From NCBI GenBank assembly GCA_944386565.1, contig CALXBO010000004.1, positions 38,278 through 102,277 of the forward strand: 64,000 bases of DNA, in the 5' to 3' direction. Both the position numbers and the translations under genes were made by a program. Under the pieces are notes generated by a model, which saw nothing but the letters and a program-made list of their open reading frames with translations, was not told where the DNA came from and made no database searches. Position 1 is the first letter of the stretch. Each line of letters begins with the position of its first letter. This document shows positions 1-8,687 of the stretch, piece after piece. The stretch comes from an uncultured Ruthenibacterium sp. Lineage in GTDB: Bacteria; Bacillota; Clostridia; Oscillospirales; Ruminococcaceae.

Positions 1-696
1 AGCACGCCGCCCGGCGCGCTCGGCTGCCGCGTGTGCGACCGCAACGCCTGCCTCCGGGCGGGGCGGGAAAAGCGCATGCTCATCTATCCGTGTCACGCCG
101 GGCTGATCGAAGTCATCACGCCGATCTTCGCCGACGACGTGATCGCGGGATATCTTCTGCTGAGCCACATCGTGCAGGGCGCGGACGAGGAGGCCGAGTG
201 GGCTTCGGCGCGCGCCGCCTGTCTGGAATACGGGCTGGACGAGAATGCAATGCGCGAGGCGTACAACGAGCTTCCGCGCACGCCCTACCGCATTCTCAAA
301 GCGGCGTCCGACCTGCTGTCGCTGTCCGCGTCGGCGCTGTATCAGGCGCAGCTTGCGCGCCTTGTGCCGGGCAGCCCGGCGGAAAAGCTGAACCGCTTTC
401 TGTCCGATCACCTCGCCGAGGACCTCTCGAGCGACCGCATCTGCAAGGAGCTCGCCATCGGGCGCACGTCGCTGTTCCATCTTGCGCGCGATACGTACGG
501 CTGCGGCATCTCCGAGCAGGTGTCGCACATGCGCATCCGCCGGGCGATGGAGCTCCTGGCGACGACGGAGATGACGAACAGCGAGATCTGCGAGGCGGTC
601 GGCATCGGGGATTACAACTACTTCTTCCGCGTGTTCCGCAAGCAGACGGGCGTCACCCCGAACACCTACCGCCGCCGCTACTCCGGCGGCGCCTGA
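1..696 (+). CDS. PocR-domain AraC-family transcriptional regulator, 5' end missing
   Basis: The frame is open from the first base of the window, so the N-terminus lies upstream. What remains is the end of a PocR-type ligand-binding domain: a CRVCD and NACL cysteine cluster, then an IEVITPIF segment. A C-terminal AraC DNA-binding domain follows, with two helix-turn-helix units, around SDRICKEL and SEICEAVGIGDYNYFFRVF, ending GVTPNTYRRRY. PocR domains in this family sense small molecules such as diols or sugars. The adjacent glycosidase-like genes make carbohydrate control plausible but unproven. A strong hairpin terminator follows at 805-837. The regulator call is firm; the ligand is unknown. 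Confidence 0.9.
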   Translation, partial: STPPGALGCRVCDRNACLRAGREKRMLIYPCHAGLIEVITPIFADDVIAGYLLLSHIVQGADEEAEWASARAACLEYGLDENAMREAYNELPRTPYRILKAASDLLSLSASALYQAQLARLVPGSPAEKLNRFLSDHLAEDLSSDRICKELAIGRTSLFHLARDTYGCGISEQVSHMRIRRAMELLATTEMTNSEICEAVGIGDYNYFFRVFRKQTGVTPNTYRRRYSGGA

Positions 697-804
697 TACC
701 CTGTATTCAGCATACCGTTTCGGGGCGGCGCGGCGATAGATACGTCTGTTCCGATTACTGGATTTTTGTTCGCGGCTTTCGCCGTCGCCGCGCAGAGAGA
801 AAAG

Positions 805-837
805 AAAAAGGCAGCCCCTGCGGGGGCTGCCTTTTTT
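805..837. terminator. Intrinsic terminator between convergent genes
   Basis: GGCAGCCCC (810-818) pairs with GGGGCTGCC (823-831) around a TGCG loop. A T-run follows on the plus strand and an A-run precedes it, so it can end both the AraC gene and the minus-strand gene that stops at 875. Confidence 0.92.
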
Positions 838-874
838 CAACACAGACACAAAACCATGTGGAAAATCCGGGCGC

Positions 875-2944
875 TCAGCGCCGCGCGAGCTCAAGCCGCA
901 CGATCATCCACTGATACAGCCCGCGCGATTCGCGGATGTACACTTCGCCGTCCCGGACGCAGAGTTCGGATGTATCCGCCGCGCGGAACTTGCCGTCCCG
1001 GTACACCTCGGCGCGGGTGCAGACGGCGCCCTCCGGGAGCGACGCCGTGAACTGCCCGGCTCCGTCGGCCGAGAGCGGGGCCGCCGCCAGCAGCAGCGTG
1101 CTGCCCTCTGTGCGGCACAGCGTCAGCGCGGAGCGGTCGGCCCAGAACAGCGGCACGGACGGCGCGGCCGAACGCACCAGCGCGCGGAGCGCCCGTGCGC
1201 GGACGTGGTTGTAGAATCCGCGCTCCACGGCGCCGAACGCCGGATATGCAAAGATGCGCCCGCCCTTCGCATTCCGGTATTCCGTCATGCCGGGAGCGCG
1301 CTCGCCGCTGCACAGCACTAGTGTACTGTGTGCGTGCGCACCGTCGGCGCACGTGAAGTGCATCCAGCGGCCGGGGGAAAGGCGGCACGGCATCCGCTTG
1401 CCGCCGTCCGGCGCTTCGAACAGCTCGGCGCTCGTCATGCACTCGCCGGACTGTGCGTCCCGGATGCCGATGTCCGCGGCAAAGCCGCGCCCGACGAGCC
1501 GCCGCACGGCCTCGCCGTCGAGAAGCACGCGGCGGTGCATCAGCTGCTCCAGCTCCTCGTCGGAGAACGCGCACACGGTGTCGCCGTCGAGCGCGACGAG
1601 CCCGTCCTCTTCGCAGGCTTCGCGCGGGGAGACATAGCGCACGGGGATGCCGCACTGGACGAGCATCTCGTCGAACGTGCGGTTTTCCGCGGCCAGTGCG
1701 TCCGGGCTGTCGCCCTGTTTTTGAAGCTCCAAACGCGCGGCCGTGTCAGGAGACGTGACGAGCGCCGCGCCCTGCGCCTGCCAGACGCGCAGCCGCAGGC
1801 GGGCAAGGCCGTCCAGCGCGGGTTTTTCCTTGCGCAGAAGCTCGATGTAATCCGGCTCCTCGCTGAGGGCGGAGCCCTCGAGGTCGAACAGGCTCAGCGT
1901 GATGCCGGGGCATCCGAGAAGTTCCGACAGGTACAGCTGGAAGCGCGTGGCCGCCACGGATTTCGACCATGCGGTGAACCGTGTGTTTTCAATTTCGGGG
2001 CAGTATTCCGCATCGCCGTACTGCTGCTGCACGTGCGCGCGCGTCTGCTCCACGCAGAGCATGGAGCGCAGAAATTCCAGCGGGCTGCCCTCCGCGTACG
2101 GACCGAAGTGGGGGCGCAGAATCGCGCGGTATCCCTCGCCGGACAGCGCGTTCAAGAAGCTGCCCCAGTCGCGTCCCTCGGCGGCGTGAACGCCCGGCAG
2201 AGACGTCATCTGCGCCAGACGCGTGCGGGGCGAGACGCTGTGCACCTGCTCGCTGACCCACGCCGCGGCCTGCGCGATCGCCTCGCCCTGAAAGCGCAGC
2301 CACTGAGCTCGGACGGGATGCGGCTGTCCCGGCCGCAGCATGTCGCGCAGCAGGGAAGTGCGGTCATACGATGTGCCGAAGCGCTCGTTGAACTGCCGCA
2401 GATGCTCGCCGCAGTAGCAGAACCAGTCGCGGTAGCCCGCCAGCAGCAGCGCGTCGTGGTTGTGCAGGCGGAAGTCGTCGTCGATCCAGATCACATCCGG
2501 TTCCGTGGCGGCCCAGACGCGCAGCTGGCGCCCCATCTTCTCCCGGAACGTCTTGCCGAGAAAACACCCGCAGCCGGTGTTCACGCGCCCGCGGTGGTCC
2601 GTCATCGTCTCCCAGCCGTATACGTTGGAAAAATCCGCGCCGCCCGTGATCGAGCCGAGCAGATTCTGGAAGTTCAGCTGATAGGAGATGCCCTCTTCCC
2701 GCAGACGGCGGACAAACGGCGCCATCGCGGCCGCCCAGCGCTCGGCGTGTTCGGGCGTGTCCGGCATGTAATACCAGTCCGTGCGGAACGCTACGTAAAA
2801 CATGACGGCCCGCGTGCCGGTCTCACGGCAGAAGTCCAGCAGCTGGTCAAAGCGCAGCTGTGTGAGAGCCGCATCGGCATACGGCTCCATGGGCAGATAG
2901 TACCGAAGGATGTATTCGGCAGTCTCGGGTTCTCTGTGCTCCAT
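875..2944 (-). CDS. Putative TIM-barrel glycoside-hydrolase-like protein (689 aa)
   Basis: No certain family assignment. The N-terminal half reads like a (beta/alpha)8 barrel of the glycosidase superfamily: conserved aromatic and acidic stretches, DVIWIDDDFRLHNHDALL near residues 195-212, and a later EYCPEIENTRF segment. The C-terminal third looks like beta-rich accessory domains. There is no signal peptide, so it is probably cytoplasmic. Start: ATG at 2944 preceded by GGAGG with about 9 nt spacing. The frame stays open further upstream but without a better ribosome site. It sits between an AraC-type regulator and an XRE gene, close to a GH3 enzyme, which supports carbohydrate metabolism. The substrate cannot be read from the sequence. 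Confidence 0.75.
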   Translation of the reverse strand: MEHREPETAEYILRYYLPMEPYADAALTQLRFDQLLDFCRETGTRAVMFYVAFRTDWYYMPDTPEHAERWAAAMAPFVRRLREEGISYQLNFQNLLGSITGGADFSNVYGWETMTDHRGRVNTGCGCFLGKTFREKMGRQLRVWAATEPDVIWIDDDFRLHNHDALLLAGYRDWFCYCGEHLRQFNERFGTSYDRTSLLRDMLRPGQPHPVRAQWLRFQGEAIAQAAAWVSEQVHSVSPRTRLAQMTSLPGVHAAEGRDWGSFLNALSGEGYRAILRPHFGPYAEGSPLEFLRSMLCVEQTRAHVQQQYGDAEYCPEIENTRFTAWSKSVAATRFQLYLSELLGCPGITLSLFDLEGSALSEEPDYIELLRKEKPALDGLARLRLRVWQAQGAALVTSPDTAARLELQKQGDSPDALAAENRTFDEMLVQCGIPVRYVSPREACEEDGLVALDGDTVCAFSDEELEQLMHRRVLLDGEAVRRLVGRGFAADIGIRDAQSGECMTSAELFEAPDGGKRMPCRLSPGRWMHFTCADGAHAHSTLVLCSGERAPGMTEYRNAKGGRIFAYPAFGAVERGFYNHVRARALRALVRSAAPSVPLFWADRSALTLCRTEGSTLLLAAAPLSADGAGQFTASLPEGAVCTRAEVYRDGKFRAADTSELCVRDGEVYIRESRGLYQWMIVRLELARR

Positions 2945-3143
2945 TGCGTCATTCCTCCGTTGCGCTGCGCACCGGGCGCGTCTCGCGCCCGGTGCGGACA
3001 GCAAATCTGATTTATTATAACATGCCCGCCCGGAGGATTCGACCGCCGGCCTTGGCGTTTCGTCCGCTTTTTTTGAAGATTCGGCCATGCAACCTGCGGT
3101 TGCCGGATTGGAAACAACGGATGGTGGCCGGAATCCGGGGCGC

Positions 3144-3154
3144 TGTGGTATACT
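3144..3154 (+). promoter_or_regulatory. Extended -10 promoter for the XRE gene
   Basis: TGTGGTATACT gives a -10 TATACT (3149-3154) with an upstream TG element. No good -35 box lies 16-18 nt upstream. The same 11-mer recurs elsewhere in the window. Confidence 0.6.
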
Positions 3155-3185
3155 GAGAATACAAAACGGAAGGAGGCGGCAACGC

Positions 3186-4373
3186 ATGACGCGAGAGGAA
3201 TCACAGACCATCGGCCGGCGCATCCAGACGCTGCGCCGCGCCGCCGGGATGAGCCAGGAGACGCTGGCCGCCGCGGTCGGCGTGAGCCGTCAGGCACTGG
3301 GAAAGTGGGAATCCGATCTGTCCCTGCCCGGGCTCGACAATCTTCTCGCACTGGCGCAGACGCTCGGCGTCAGCTGCGACGAGCTGCTCACGGGAAACTC
3401 CGCGCCGCAGCAGGACGCCGCGGCGCTCTCGCTCGACGGCATCCGCACGCTGCTCGACGCGCACGAGACCCGCGCGGCAAAGCGGCGGCGCGTCACGCTG
3501 GCCATTGCCGGGGCGGCGGGGGCCGTGCTCGTGTGCGCGCTGGCGGCGGCATTGCTTTACACGAACGGACGCATCGACGAACTCGGCGGACGCATCGGGC
3601 AGGTGGACGCGCAGGTGAGCGGCCTCGGAGGAACGCTTCAGGCGCAGACCGACGCAATGGCCGAGCGCTTGCAGCAGGCTCTCGATGCACAGGATGCGCT
3701 GGCCGCAGGACAGACGCACGAGTACTCCGACTGGGACCCGGGCACGCAGACGCTCCTGCTCACGGCGCGCGTCACCGCCAAGGAGACGGAGCCGGGCATG
3801 CAGGCCGAGCTCGTGCTCACCGCGCCGGGGCTCGATGCGGTGACGCTCCCGATGGCCGACGCGGGCGGCGGGCTCTACGAGGCGTCCGGCCGCGTGAACG
3901 CCTCTGCTCAGACGCTGACCGGCACGTTCCGGGTGATTTTGCCGGACGGAACGGTGAAGAACCAGCAGCTCTGGGAGGATTATGACATCGCCGGGGAGCA
4001 CATGCTGTCGGTGGAGCTGACGGATGGCATCGACGGCCGGCCGATGACGGTCTCCGCGCAGCGCGGGGAGCTGCGGTTCAGCGGTGAGGCGGGCCTGTGC
4101 ATCTCCGCCGCCGCATACTGCCGCCCGGTCACGGCGCAGATGGCGCTCGAGGTTGGCGGCGAGACGGTGGAGACGTACGACGTGGACGTGAGCGATTTCG
4201 GCGGGGAAGGCATTGCGGACGAAAACGGCGTCGCCGAGGCGTTCAGTTCCGTCACGCATTTCTGGACGCCGGAATCCCACCCGTGGCAGGAGGGCCAGAC
4301 GGTGCGCCTGACCGCCCGCGTCGAGGACGATCAGGGCGTCGTGTACGAGCGGGAGCTCGTGCTTTTGCCCTGA
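3186..4373 (+). CDS. XRE-family HTH protein with membrane anchor and extracytoplasmic domain
   Basis: The 395-residue protein starts at ATG 3186 behind AGGAGG. Residues 1-65 form a Cro/CI-type helix-turn-helix (GMSQETLAAAVGVSRQALGKWE), which would bind DNA. After a linker there is one transmembrane helix at about residues 102-123. A short coiled-coil region follows (LGGRIGQVDAQVSGLGGTLQ), then a beta-rich C-terminal domain outside the membrane. The architecture suggests a membrane-tethered one-component regulator, but neither signal nor target is visible. It is flanked by a convergent terminator and has its own promoter, so it is probably monocistronic. Confidence 0.85.
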   Translation: MTREESQTIGRRIQTLRRAAGMSQETLAAAVGVSRQALGKWESDLSLPGLDNLLALAQTLGVSCDELLTGNSAPQQDAAALSLDGIRTLLDAHETRAAKRRRVTLAIAGAAGAVLVCALAAALLYTNGRIDELGGRIGQVDAQVSGLGGTLQAQTDAMAERLQQALDAQDALAAGQTHEYSDWDPGTQTLLLTARVTAKETEPGMQAELVLTAPGLDAVTLPMADAGGGLYEASGRVNASAQTLTGTFRVILPDGTVKNQQLWEDYDIAGEHMLSVELTDGIDGRPMTVSAQRGELRFSGEAGLCISAAAYCRPVTAQMALEVGGETVETYDVDVSDFGGEGIADENGVAEAFSSVTHFWTPESHPWQEGQTVRLTARVEDDQGVVYERELVLLP

Positions 4374-4386
4374 GAAAACGAAAAAA

Positions 4387-4420
4387 CGGCGCCGCCCCGT
4401 GTGAGGGGCGGCGCCGTTTT
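4387..4420. terminator. Bidirectional intrinsic terminator
   Basis: CGGCGCCGCCCC (4387-4398) pairs with GGGGCGGCGCCG (4405-4416), with A- and T-runs on either side. It separates the XRE gene from the convergent GH3 gene. Confidence 0.92.
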
Positions 4421-4441
4421 GCGCCGGAAAGAACCGCTTTG

Positions 4442-6211
4442 TCAGATGCGGGCGTCCCACAGACCGCAGAAGCTGTCGATGGGGTCTTTTCCCTTGAAGG
4501 CGTCGGGGCCGCTCATCAGCGCGTCCACGAGCGCGTCGAGCGTGCTGTCCTTTGCGTCGTAGGTGTTGATGTACGTGCGGGCCTGCGGGATGTCGGCCAG
4601 CATCGTCGGCTGCGCGCAGCTCACGACGACGACCGGCAGCTCGAACACGTACCAGGGGATCTCGCCGCCGCCCTTCGACAGGCCGAAGCTCGGGCGGCCG
4701 GAAGACACGTCGCACAGCGTGATGACGAGGTCCATGTCCGCCACGAAGTCGGCGATCGCATTTTTGCCCGCGAAGTAGATGTTCAGGTCGGGCTTCTGGC
4801 CCGCCGCGATCTGCTGTTTCATCTTGTCGATGGGGCTCTCATAGATGAACGCGTCAAAGCCCTTGGCGCACAGTTTTTCTTTCAGCGCGACGGCCGGGTC
4901 GCTGCCGCCGCCCATTCCCATGGCCTTGATGAGCATGGACATGCCGCTCTCCGCGCCCTTGATGTGCACGATCATGATGCGCTTGTAGCGCTCCGGCGTG
5001 ACGGGCAGAACGTCCTTGTCCTTGTACTTGACGAGCGTCACGCTGTCGCGGCTGATGGAGTTCGCCATCTCACGGTACGAAGCGCTGCCCAGCACGCCCG
5101 CGAGCGCGTCGGCCGCGGGAGCCAGCTCCTCACGGCTCTTGCGGTGCAGGCCGAGGTGCGCTTTCAGGCCAAGGATGCGCGTCAGAGCCTCGGTCATGCG
5201 CTCCTCGCCGATCACGCCGCTGCGGTATGCGCCGAGCATCGTGGCAAAGTCCTCGTCGGGGTCGTTGAAGAACAGGAACATGTCGCAGCCGGCGTTGATG
5301 CACGCGGGCAGCATGTCGGCGCGCTTCATGCGGTCGGTCATGGCCACCATGTGCGAAGCGTCCGTCACCACCATGCCGTTGAAGCCGAGCACGCCGCGCA
5401 GCAGGCCCGTCATGATCTCCGGGCTCAGCGAGGCGGGCATCATCTCGTCGTCCGTCAGGGCGGGATTGAGCTTTTTCGCGTAGGAGGGCAGCATGATGTG
5501 GCCGGCCATCACCGCGTCGAGACCGTCCTCGATCAGCGCGCGGTACACCGCGCCGTAGGTCGCGTCCCACTCCTCCACGGAGCAGGTGTTCACATTGTTC
5601 GAGAGGTGCGCGTCGCGGAAGTCCTGCCCGTTGCCGGGGAAGTGCTTGGCCGCGCACGCAAAGCCGGGGATTTCATGAGCGCCGTCCAGATACGCGCAGC
5701 TCATCTTGCCGACGCGCGCCGCGTCGTTGCCGAACGCTCGCGTGACGACCTCGGTGTTCAGCCAGTTCTGATGGATGTCGCACACGGGTGCAAACGCCAT
5801 GTTGCAGCCGATGGCGGCCGCTTCCTCGTTCGCCATGCGGCCGAGCGCGTGAGCGTACCCGGCGTTGTCCGTCGCGCCGATCTTGATGCCGGAGGCGATG
5901 TAGGTGCCATCGGCGCACGCGCCGTCGCCGCCCGACTCCGTGTTGCAGGCGATGAACAAAGGCAGCTTCGAATACTTCTGCAGCGTGCGGTTGTGCTCCA
6001 GAATGTCCGCGCCGCGGGCGGGATTGTAGCGGCATCCGCCCAGGTGATATTTCTCAACGAGGTCTTTCAGATAGGCTTCGTCGCGGGACGCGGTCAGCTG
6101 GAAGAACAGCTGGCCCACTTTCTCTTCGTCCGTCATTCCGGCGATGGTCTGTTCCACCCAGCGGATGTCCTCGTCCGACAGGCAGTAAGGCTTGGCTTTC
6201 AGGTCCACCAT
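4442..6211 (-). CDS. Glycoside hydrolase family 3 protein (beta-N-acetylhexosaminidase type)
   Basis: A 589-residue GH3 enzyme. Visible motifs are KHFPGNG at about residues 189-195 followed by D200 and H202, the region that carries the acid/base pair in NagZ-type GH3 enzymes, and VVTDASHM with the predicted nucleophile D284. A C-terminal alpha/beta domain follows (residues ~390-589). Family members remove terminal N-acetylglucosamine or glucose-type sugars. There is no signal peptide, so a cytoplasmic role in sugar or muropeptide turnover is likely. Start: ATG 6211 with GAGAGGAG upstream; an earlier in-frame ATG lacks a ribosome site. NagZ-like specificity is inferred from motifs only. Confidence 0.88.
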   Translation of the reverse strand: MVDLKAKPYCLSDEDIRWVEQTIAGMTDEEKVGQLFFQLTASRDEAYLKDLVEKYHLGGCRYNPARGADILEHNRTLQKYSKLPLFIACNTESGGDGACADGTYIASGIKIGATDNAGYAHALGRMANEEAAAIGCNMAFAPVCDIHQNWLNTEVVTRAFGNDAARVGKMSCAYLDGAHEIPGFACAAKHFPGNGQDFRDAHLSNNVNTCSVEEWDATYGAVYRALIEDGLDAVMAGHIMLPSYAKKLNPALTDDEMMPASLSPEIMTGLLRGVLGFNGMVVTDASHMVAMTDRMKRADMLPACINAGCDMFLFFNDPDEDFATMLGAYRSGVIGEERMTEALTRILGLKAHLGLHRKSREELAPAADALAGVLGSASYREMANSISRDSVTLVKYKDKDVLPVTPERYKRIMIVHIKGAESGMSMLIKAMGMGGGSDPAVALKEKLCAKGFDAFIYESPIDKMKQQIAAGQKPDLNIYFAGKNAIADFVADMDLVITLCDVSSGRPSFGLSKGGGEIPWYVFELPVVVVSCAQPTMLADIPQARTYINTYDAKDSTLDALVDALMSGPDAFKGKDPIDSFCGLWDARI

Positions 6212-6267
6212 ATGCGTTCTCCTCTCTGAATCCATGCGGAACACTCCGCCGTGATTTCTTTCGTTTC

Positions 6268-6276
6268 ATTATACCA
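6268..6276 (-). promoter_or_regulatory. Extended -10 promoter for the GH3 gene
   Basis: The minus strand reads TGGTATAAT, a perfect -10 with TG extension, 57 nt upstream of the start codon. The -35 is poor. Confidence 0.55.
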
Positions 6277-6392
6277 TATTCCCCGGACCGCAAATAAGGA
6301 CATTCTTGATATGCTCTGTAAAATATTTGGGATTTGACACAATGAACAGGAAAAAGTGCGGAAGTGAAAGCGAAAACTCCGAAAAATACAAA

Positions 6393-6418
6393 AGCCGGGC
6401 ATGCTCCCATGCCCGGCT
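6393..6418 (-). terminator. Intrinsic terminator downstream of the lipoprotein gene
   Basis: AGCCGGGCATG (6393-6403) pairs with CATGCCCGGCT (6408-6418). On the minus strand it is followed by a T-rich tract. Confidence 0.85.
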
Positions 6419-6453
6419 CTGTGTTTTCGGCGATTTGCCCGGATGCGGCGCGG

Positions 6454-7062
6454 TCAGGCCGGAACGGCCGAGATGCCGGCGATCGTCTGCTCGAACGTGT
6501 CCGCCCAGCTGCCCGTCATATCGGTGAACGTGATGGTGTAGATGTTGTCGCCGTTCAGGCCGAGGACGGTCTGCGTCATCGAGAGACCGCTCACGTTCAG
6601 CGTGTAGGAGAGCCGGTACGCGGGGCATCCGGCGATATCGTCATTCGAGAAGGAGACGTTTTCCAGCGTGATGTCTTCGCCGAGCTGTTCCGTGAAGGCT
6701 TGTTCCAGCACAGGGACCAGCATGTCCTGCGTCACGTCGCTCGCGAGAGAGCCGTCGTCCGCCGTGATCACGACGTTGATGTTGGAACCGTCCTCCGCCT
6801 GATACAGTTCGTCGGCGCCGATGGCTGAGGCATCGGCCTCGGCGAAGCCCTCCGGGACCGTGAATTCAAATGTATAGCTGTGGTAATCGTCGGCAGCCGC
6901 TTCGCTCTGCGATGCGGACGGAGCCGATACGGATGCGGATACGGCCGCGGAATCCGCGCCGGACGCCGTCGAAGCGGTGGACTGCGGCGCGCTGCCGCAC
7001 GCGGTCAGGGCGAGGGCCGTCACCAATGCGCAGAAGGTGAGTGCCAGATGCTTCATGTTCAT
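6454..7062 (-). CDS. Lipoprotein of unknown function (202 aa)
   Basis: A signal peptide with lipobox LTAC puts the lipidated cysteine near residue 22. A Ser/Ala-rich linker leads to a compact domain of about 140 residues starting FEFTVPEGF. The domain alternates short beta strands with helices and resembles lipoproteins of gut clostridia that track a fitted surface protein fold (PsbP-like), but this is only an impression. The start at ATG 7062 has AAGGAGAGG upstream. It lies alone between its own promoter and terminator. No function can be given. Confidence 0.85.
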   Translation of the reverse strand: MNMKHLALTFCALVTALALTACGSAPQSTASTASGADSAAVSASVSAPSASQSEAAADDYHSYTFEFTVPEGFAEADASAIGADELYQAEDGSNINVVITADDGSLASDVTQDMLVPVLEQAFTEQLGEDITLENVSFSNDDIAGCPAYRLSYTLNVSGLSMTQTVLGLNGDNIYTITFTDMTGSWADTFEQTIAGISAVPA

Positions 7063-7111
7063 ACCAATTCCTCTCCTTATGGATCAATCGCGCCGTATGG
7101 CGCTTTACCTT

Positions 7112-7117
7112 ATTATA
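7112..7117 (-). promoter_or_regulatory. Probable -10 box for the lipoprotein gene
   Basis: The minus strand has a perfect TATAAT 50 nt upstream of the start codon. The -35 is not clear. Confidence 0.45.
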
Positions 7118-7245
7118 CTACGGCGGCACTGTTTGGAAAGTCCGCGCAGGGCTTTTTTTCGCCGGCACGCCGAATTTCGTACGATCGACAGTTTTTTCAC
7201 AAAACTTTTGTCCATTCCGCACACGCCGGAACCCTCCCGCGCGGC

Positions 7246-7280
7246 AAAAAAAGCGGGCCGGCCCCGGATTCCGGGGCCGG
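7246..7280 (-). terminator. Intrinsic terminator after trpB2
   Basis: CCGGCCCCGG (7258-7267) pairs with CCGGGGCCGG (7271-7280). On the minus strand the hairpin is followed by seven T residues (7246-7252). Confidence 0.88.
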
Positions 7281-7295
7281 ACGCTTGCATTGGGT

Positions 7296-8687
7296 TCAGA
7301 CCGTTTTGTCCTGTCCGGGGACGTGCGGCAGGCGGGCGAAGCTCTCCTCGAGCTCCGCGTCCGTGGGGATGTAGTCCGTCATTTTGCCGTCGTGGAATTT
7401 CTCGTAGGCGTACATGTCGAAGTATCCCGTGCCCGTCAGGCCGAAGAGGATGGTCTTTTCCTCGCCGGTCTCCTTGCAGCGCAGCGCCTCGTCGATGGCC
7501 ACGCGGATGGCGTGGCTCGATTCCGGCGCGGGCAGGATGCCCTCGACGCGCGCAAATTGCTCCGCGGCCTCGAACACGCGCGTCTGCTCCACGGAGACGG
7601 CTTCCATGTAGCCGTCGTGGTACAGCTGCGACAGCACGGGGCTCATGCCGTGATAGCGCAGACCGCCCGCGTGGTTGGCCGACGGGATGAAGTTGCTGCC
7701 CAGCGTGTACATCTTCGCGAGCGGGCACACCATGCCGGTGTCGCAGAAATCGTACGCAAAGCGGCCGCGCGTGAAACTCGGGCACGAGGCGGGCTCCACC
7801 GCGATGAAGCGGTAGTCGCGCTCGCCGCGCAGCTTCTCGCCCATGAACGGAGAGATCAGGCCGCCGAGGTTGCTGCCGCCGCCCGCGCAGCCGATGATGA
7901 TGTCGGGCACGACGCCGTATTTGTCCAGCGCGGTCTTCGCCTCCACGCCGATGATGCTCTGGTGCAAAAGCACCTGATTGAGCACGCTGCCCAGCACGTA
8001 CCGGTAGCCGGGCGTCGAGGCCGCTTTTTCCACGGCCTCGCTGATGGCGCATCCGAGCGAGCCCGTCGTGCCGGGGTGCTCGGCGAGGATCTTGCGGCCG
8101 ACCTCCGTCTCCATGGACGGCGACGGCGTGACGGACGCGCCGTACGTGCGCATCACCTCGCGGCGGAAGGGCTTTTGCTCATAGGAACATTTCACCATGT
8201 AGACCTTGCAGTCGAGCCCGAGGTACGCGCACGCCATCGACAGCGCCGTGCCCCACTGGCCCGCGCCCGTCTCGGTCGTCACGCCGGTGAGCCCCTGCTG
8301 CCTGGCGTAATACGCCTGCGCGATGGCGCTGTTCAGCTTGTGGCTGCCGGAGGTGTTGTTGCCCTCGAACTTGTAGTAGATCTTCGCGGGCGTGCCGAGT
8401 TTTTCCTCAAGGCAGTACGCGCGCACCAGCGGCGCGGGGCGGTACATCTTGTAGAAATTGCGGATCTCGTCGGGAATGGGGATCTCGCGCGTGTCGTCGT
8501 CCAGCTCCTGGCGGATCAGCTCATCGCAGAACACCGGGCGCAGATCGTCGAAGCTCATCGGCGCGCCCGTGGCGGGGTTCAGCAGCGGGGCGGGCTTTTG
8601 CTTCATGTCGGCGCGCACATTGTACCACGTGCGCGGCAGTTCCTCTTCGGACAGATAGATTTTGTACGGGATTTTTTCAGCGGCCAT
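7296..8687 (-). CDS. trpB: TrpB2-type tryptophan synthase beta chain
   Basis: A 463-residue PLP enzyme of fold type II. GSHKLNSA places the Schiff-base lysine at about residue 117, and GCAGGGSN is the phosphate-binding loop. The long N-terminal region (residues 1-85) and the overall length match the TrpB2 subgroup rather than canonical TrpB (about 400 residues). TrpB condenses indole with serine to give tryptophan. TrpB2 enzymes often act without TrpA. No trpA or other trp gene is present in the window. Start: ATG 8687 with AAAGGAG upstream. Expression is controlled by the T-box leader directly upstream. Assignment is firm; free-indole salvage is inference. Confidence 0.93.
   Translation of the reverse strand: MAAEKIPYKIYLSEEELPRTWYNVRADMKQKPAPLLNPATGAPMSFDDLRPVFCDELIRQELDDDTREIPIPDEIRNFYKMYRPAPLVRAYCLEEKLGTPAKIYYKFEGNNTSGSHKLNSAIAQAYYARQQGLTGVTTETGAGQWGTALSMACAYLGLDCKVYMVKCSYEQKPFRREVMRTYGASVTPSPSMETEVGRKILAEHPGTTGSLGCAISEAVEKAASTPGYRYVLGSVLNQVLLHQSIIGVEAKTALDKYGVVPDIIIGCAGGGSNLGGLISPFMGEKLRGERDYRFIAVEPASCPSFTRGRFAYDFCDTGMVCPLAKMYTLGSNFIPSANHAGGLRYHGMSPVLSQLYHDGYMEAVSVEQTRVFEAAEQFARVEGILPAPESSHAIRVAIDEALRCKETGEEKTILFGLTGTGYFDMYAYEKFHDGKMTDYIPTDAELEESFARLPHVPGQDKTV

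Noticed and set aside
1328..3010. Plus-strand open frame of 560 codons opposite the glycosidase-like gene
   Set aside because: Low-complexity Arg/Ala/Val composition, no start signal, opposite a gene with a good ribosome site.
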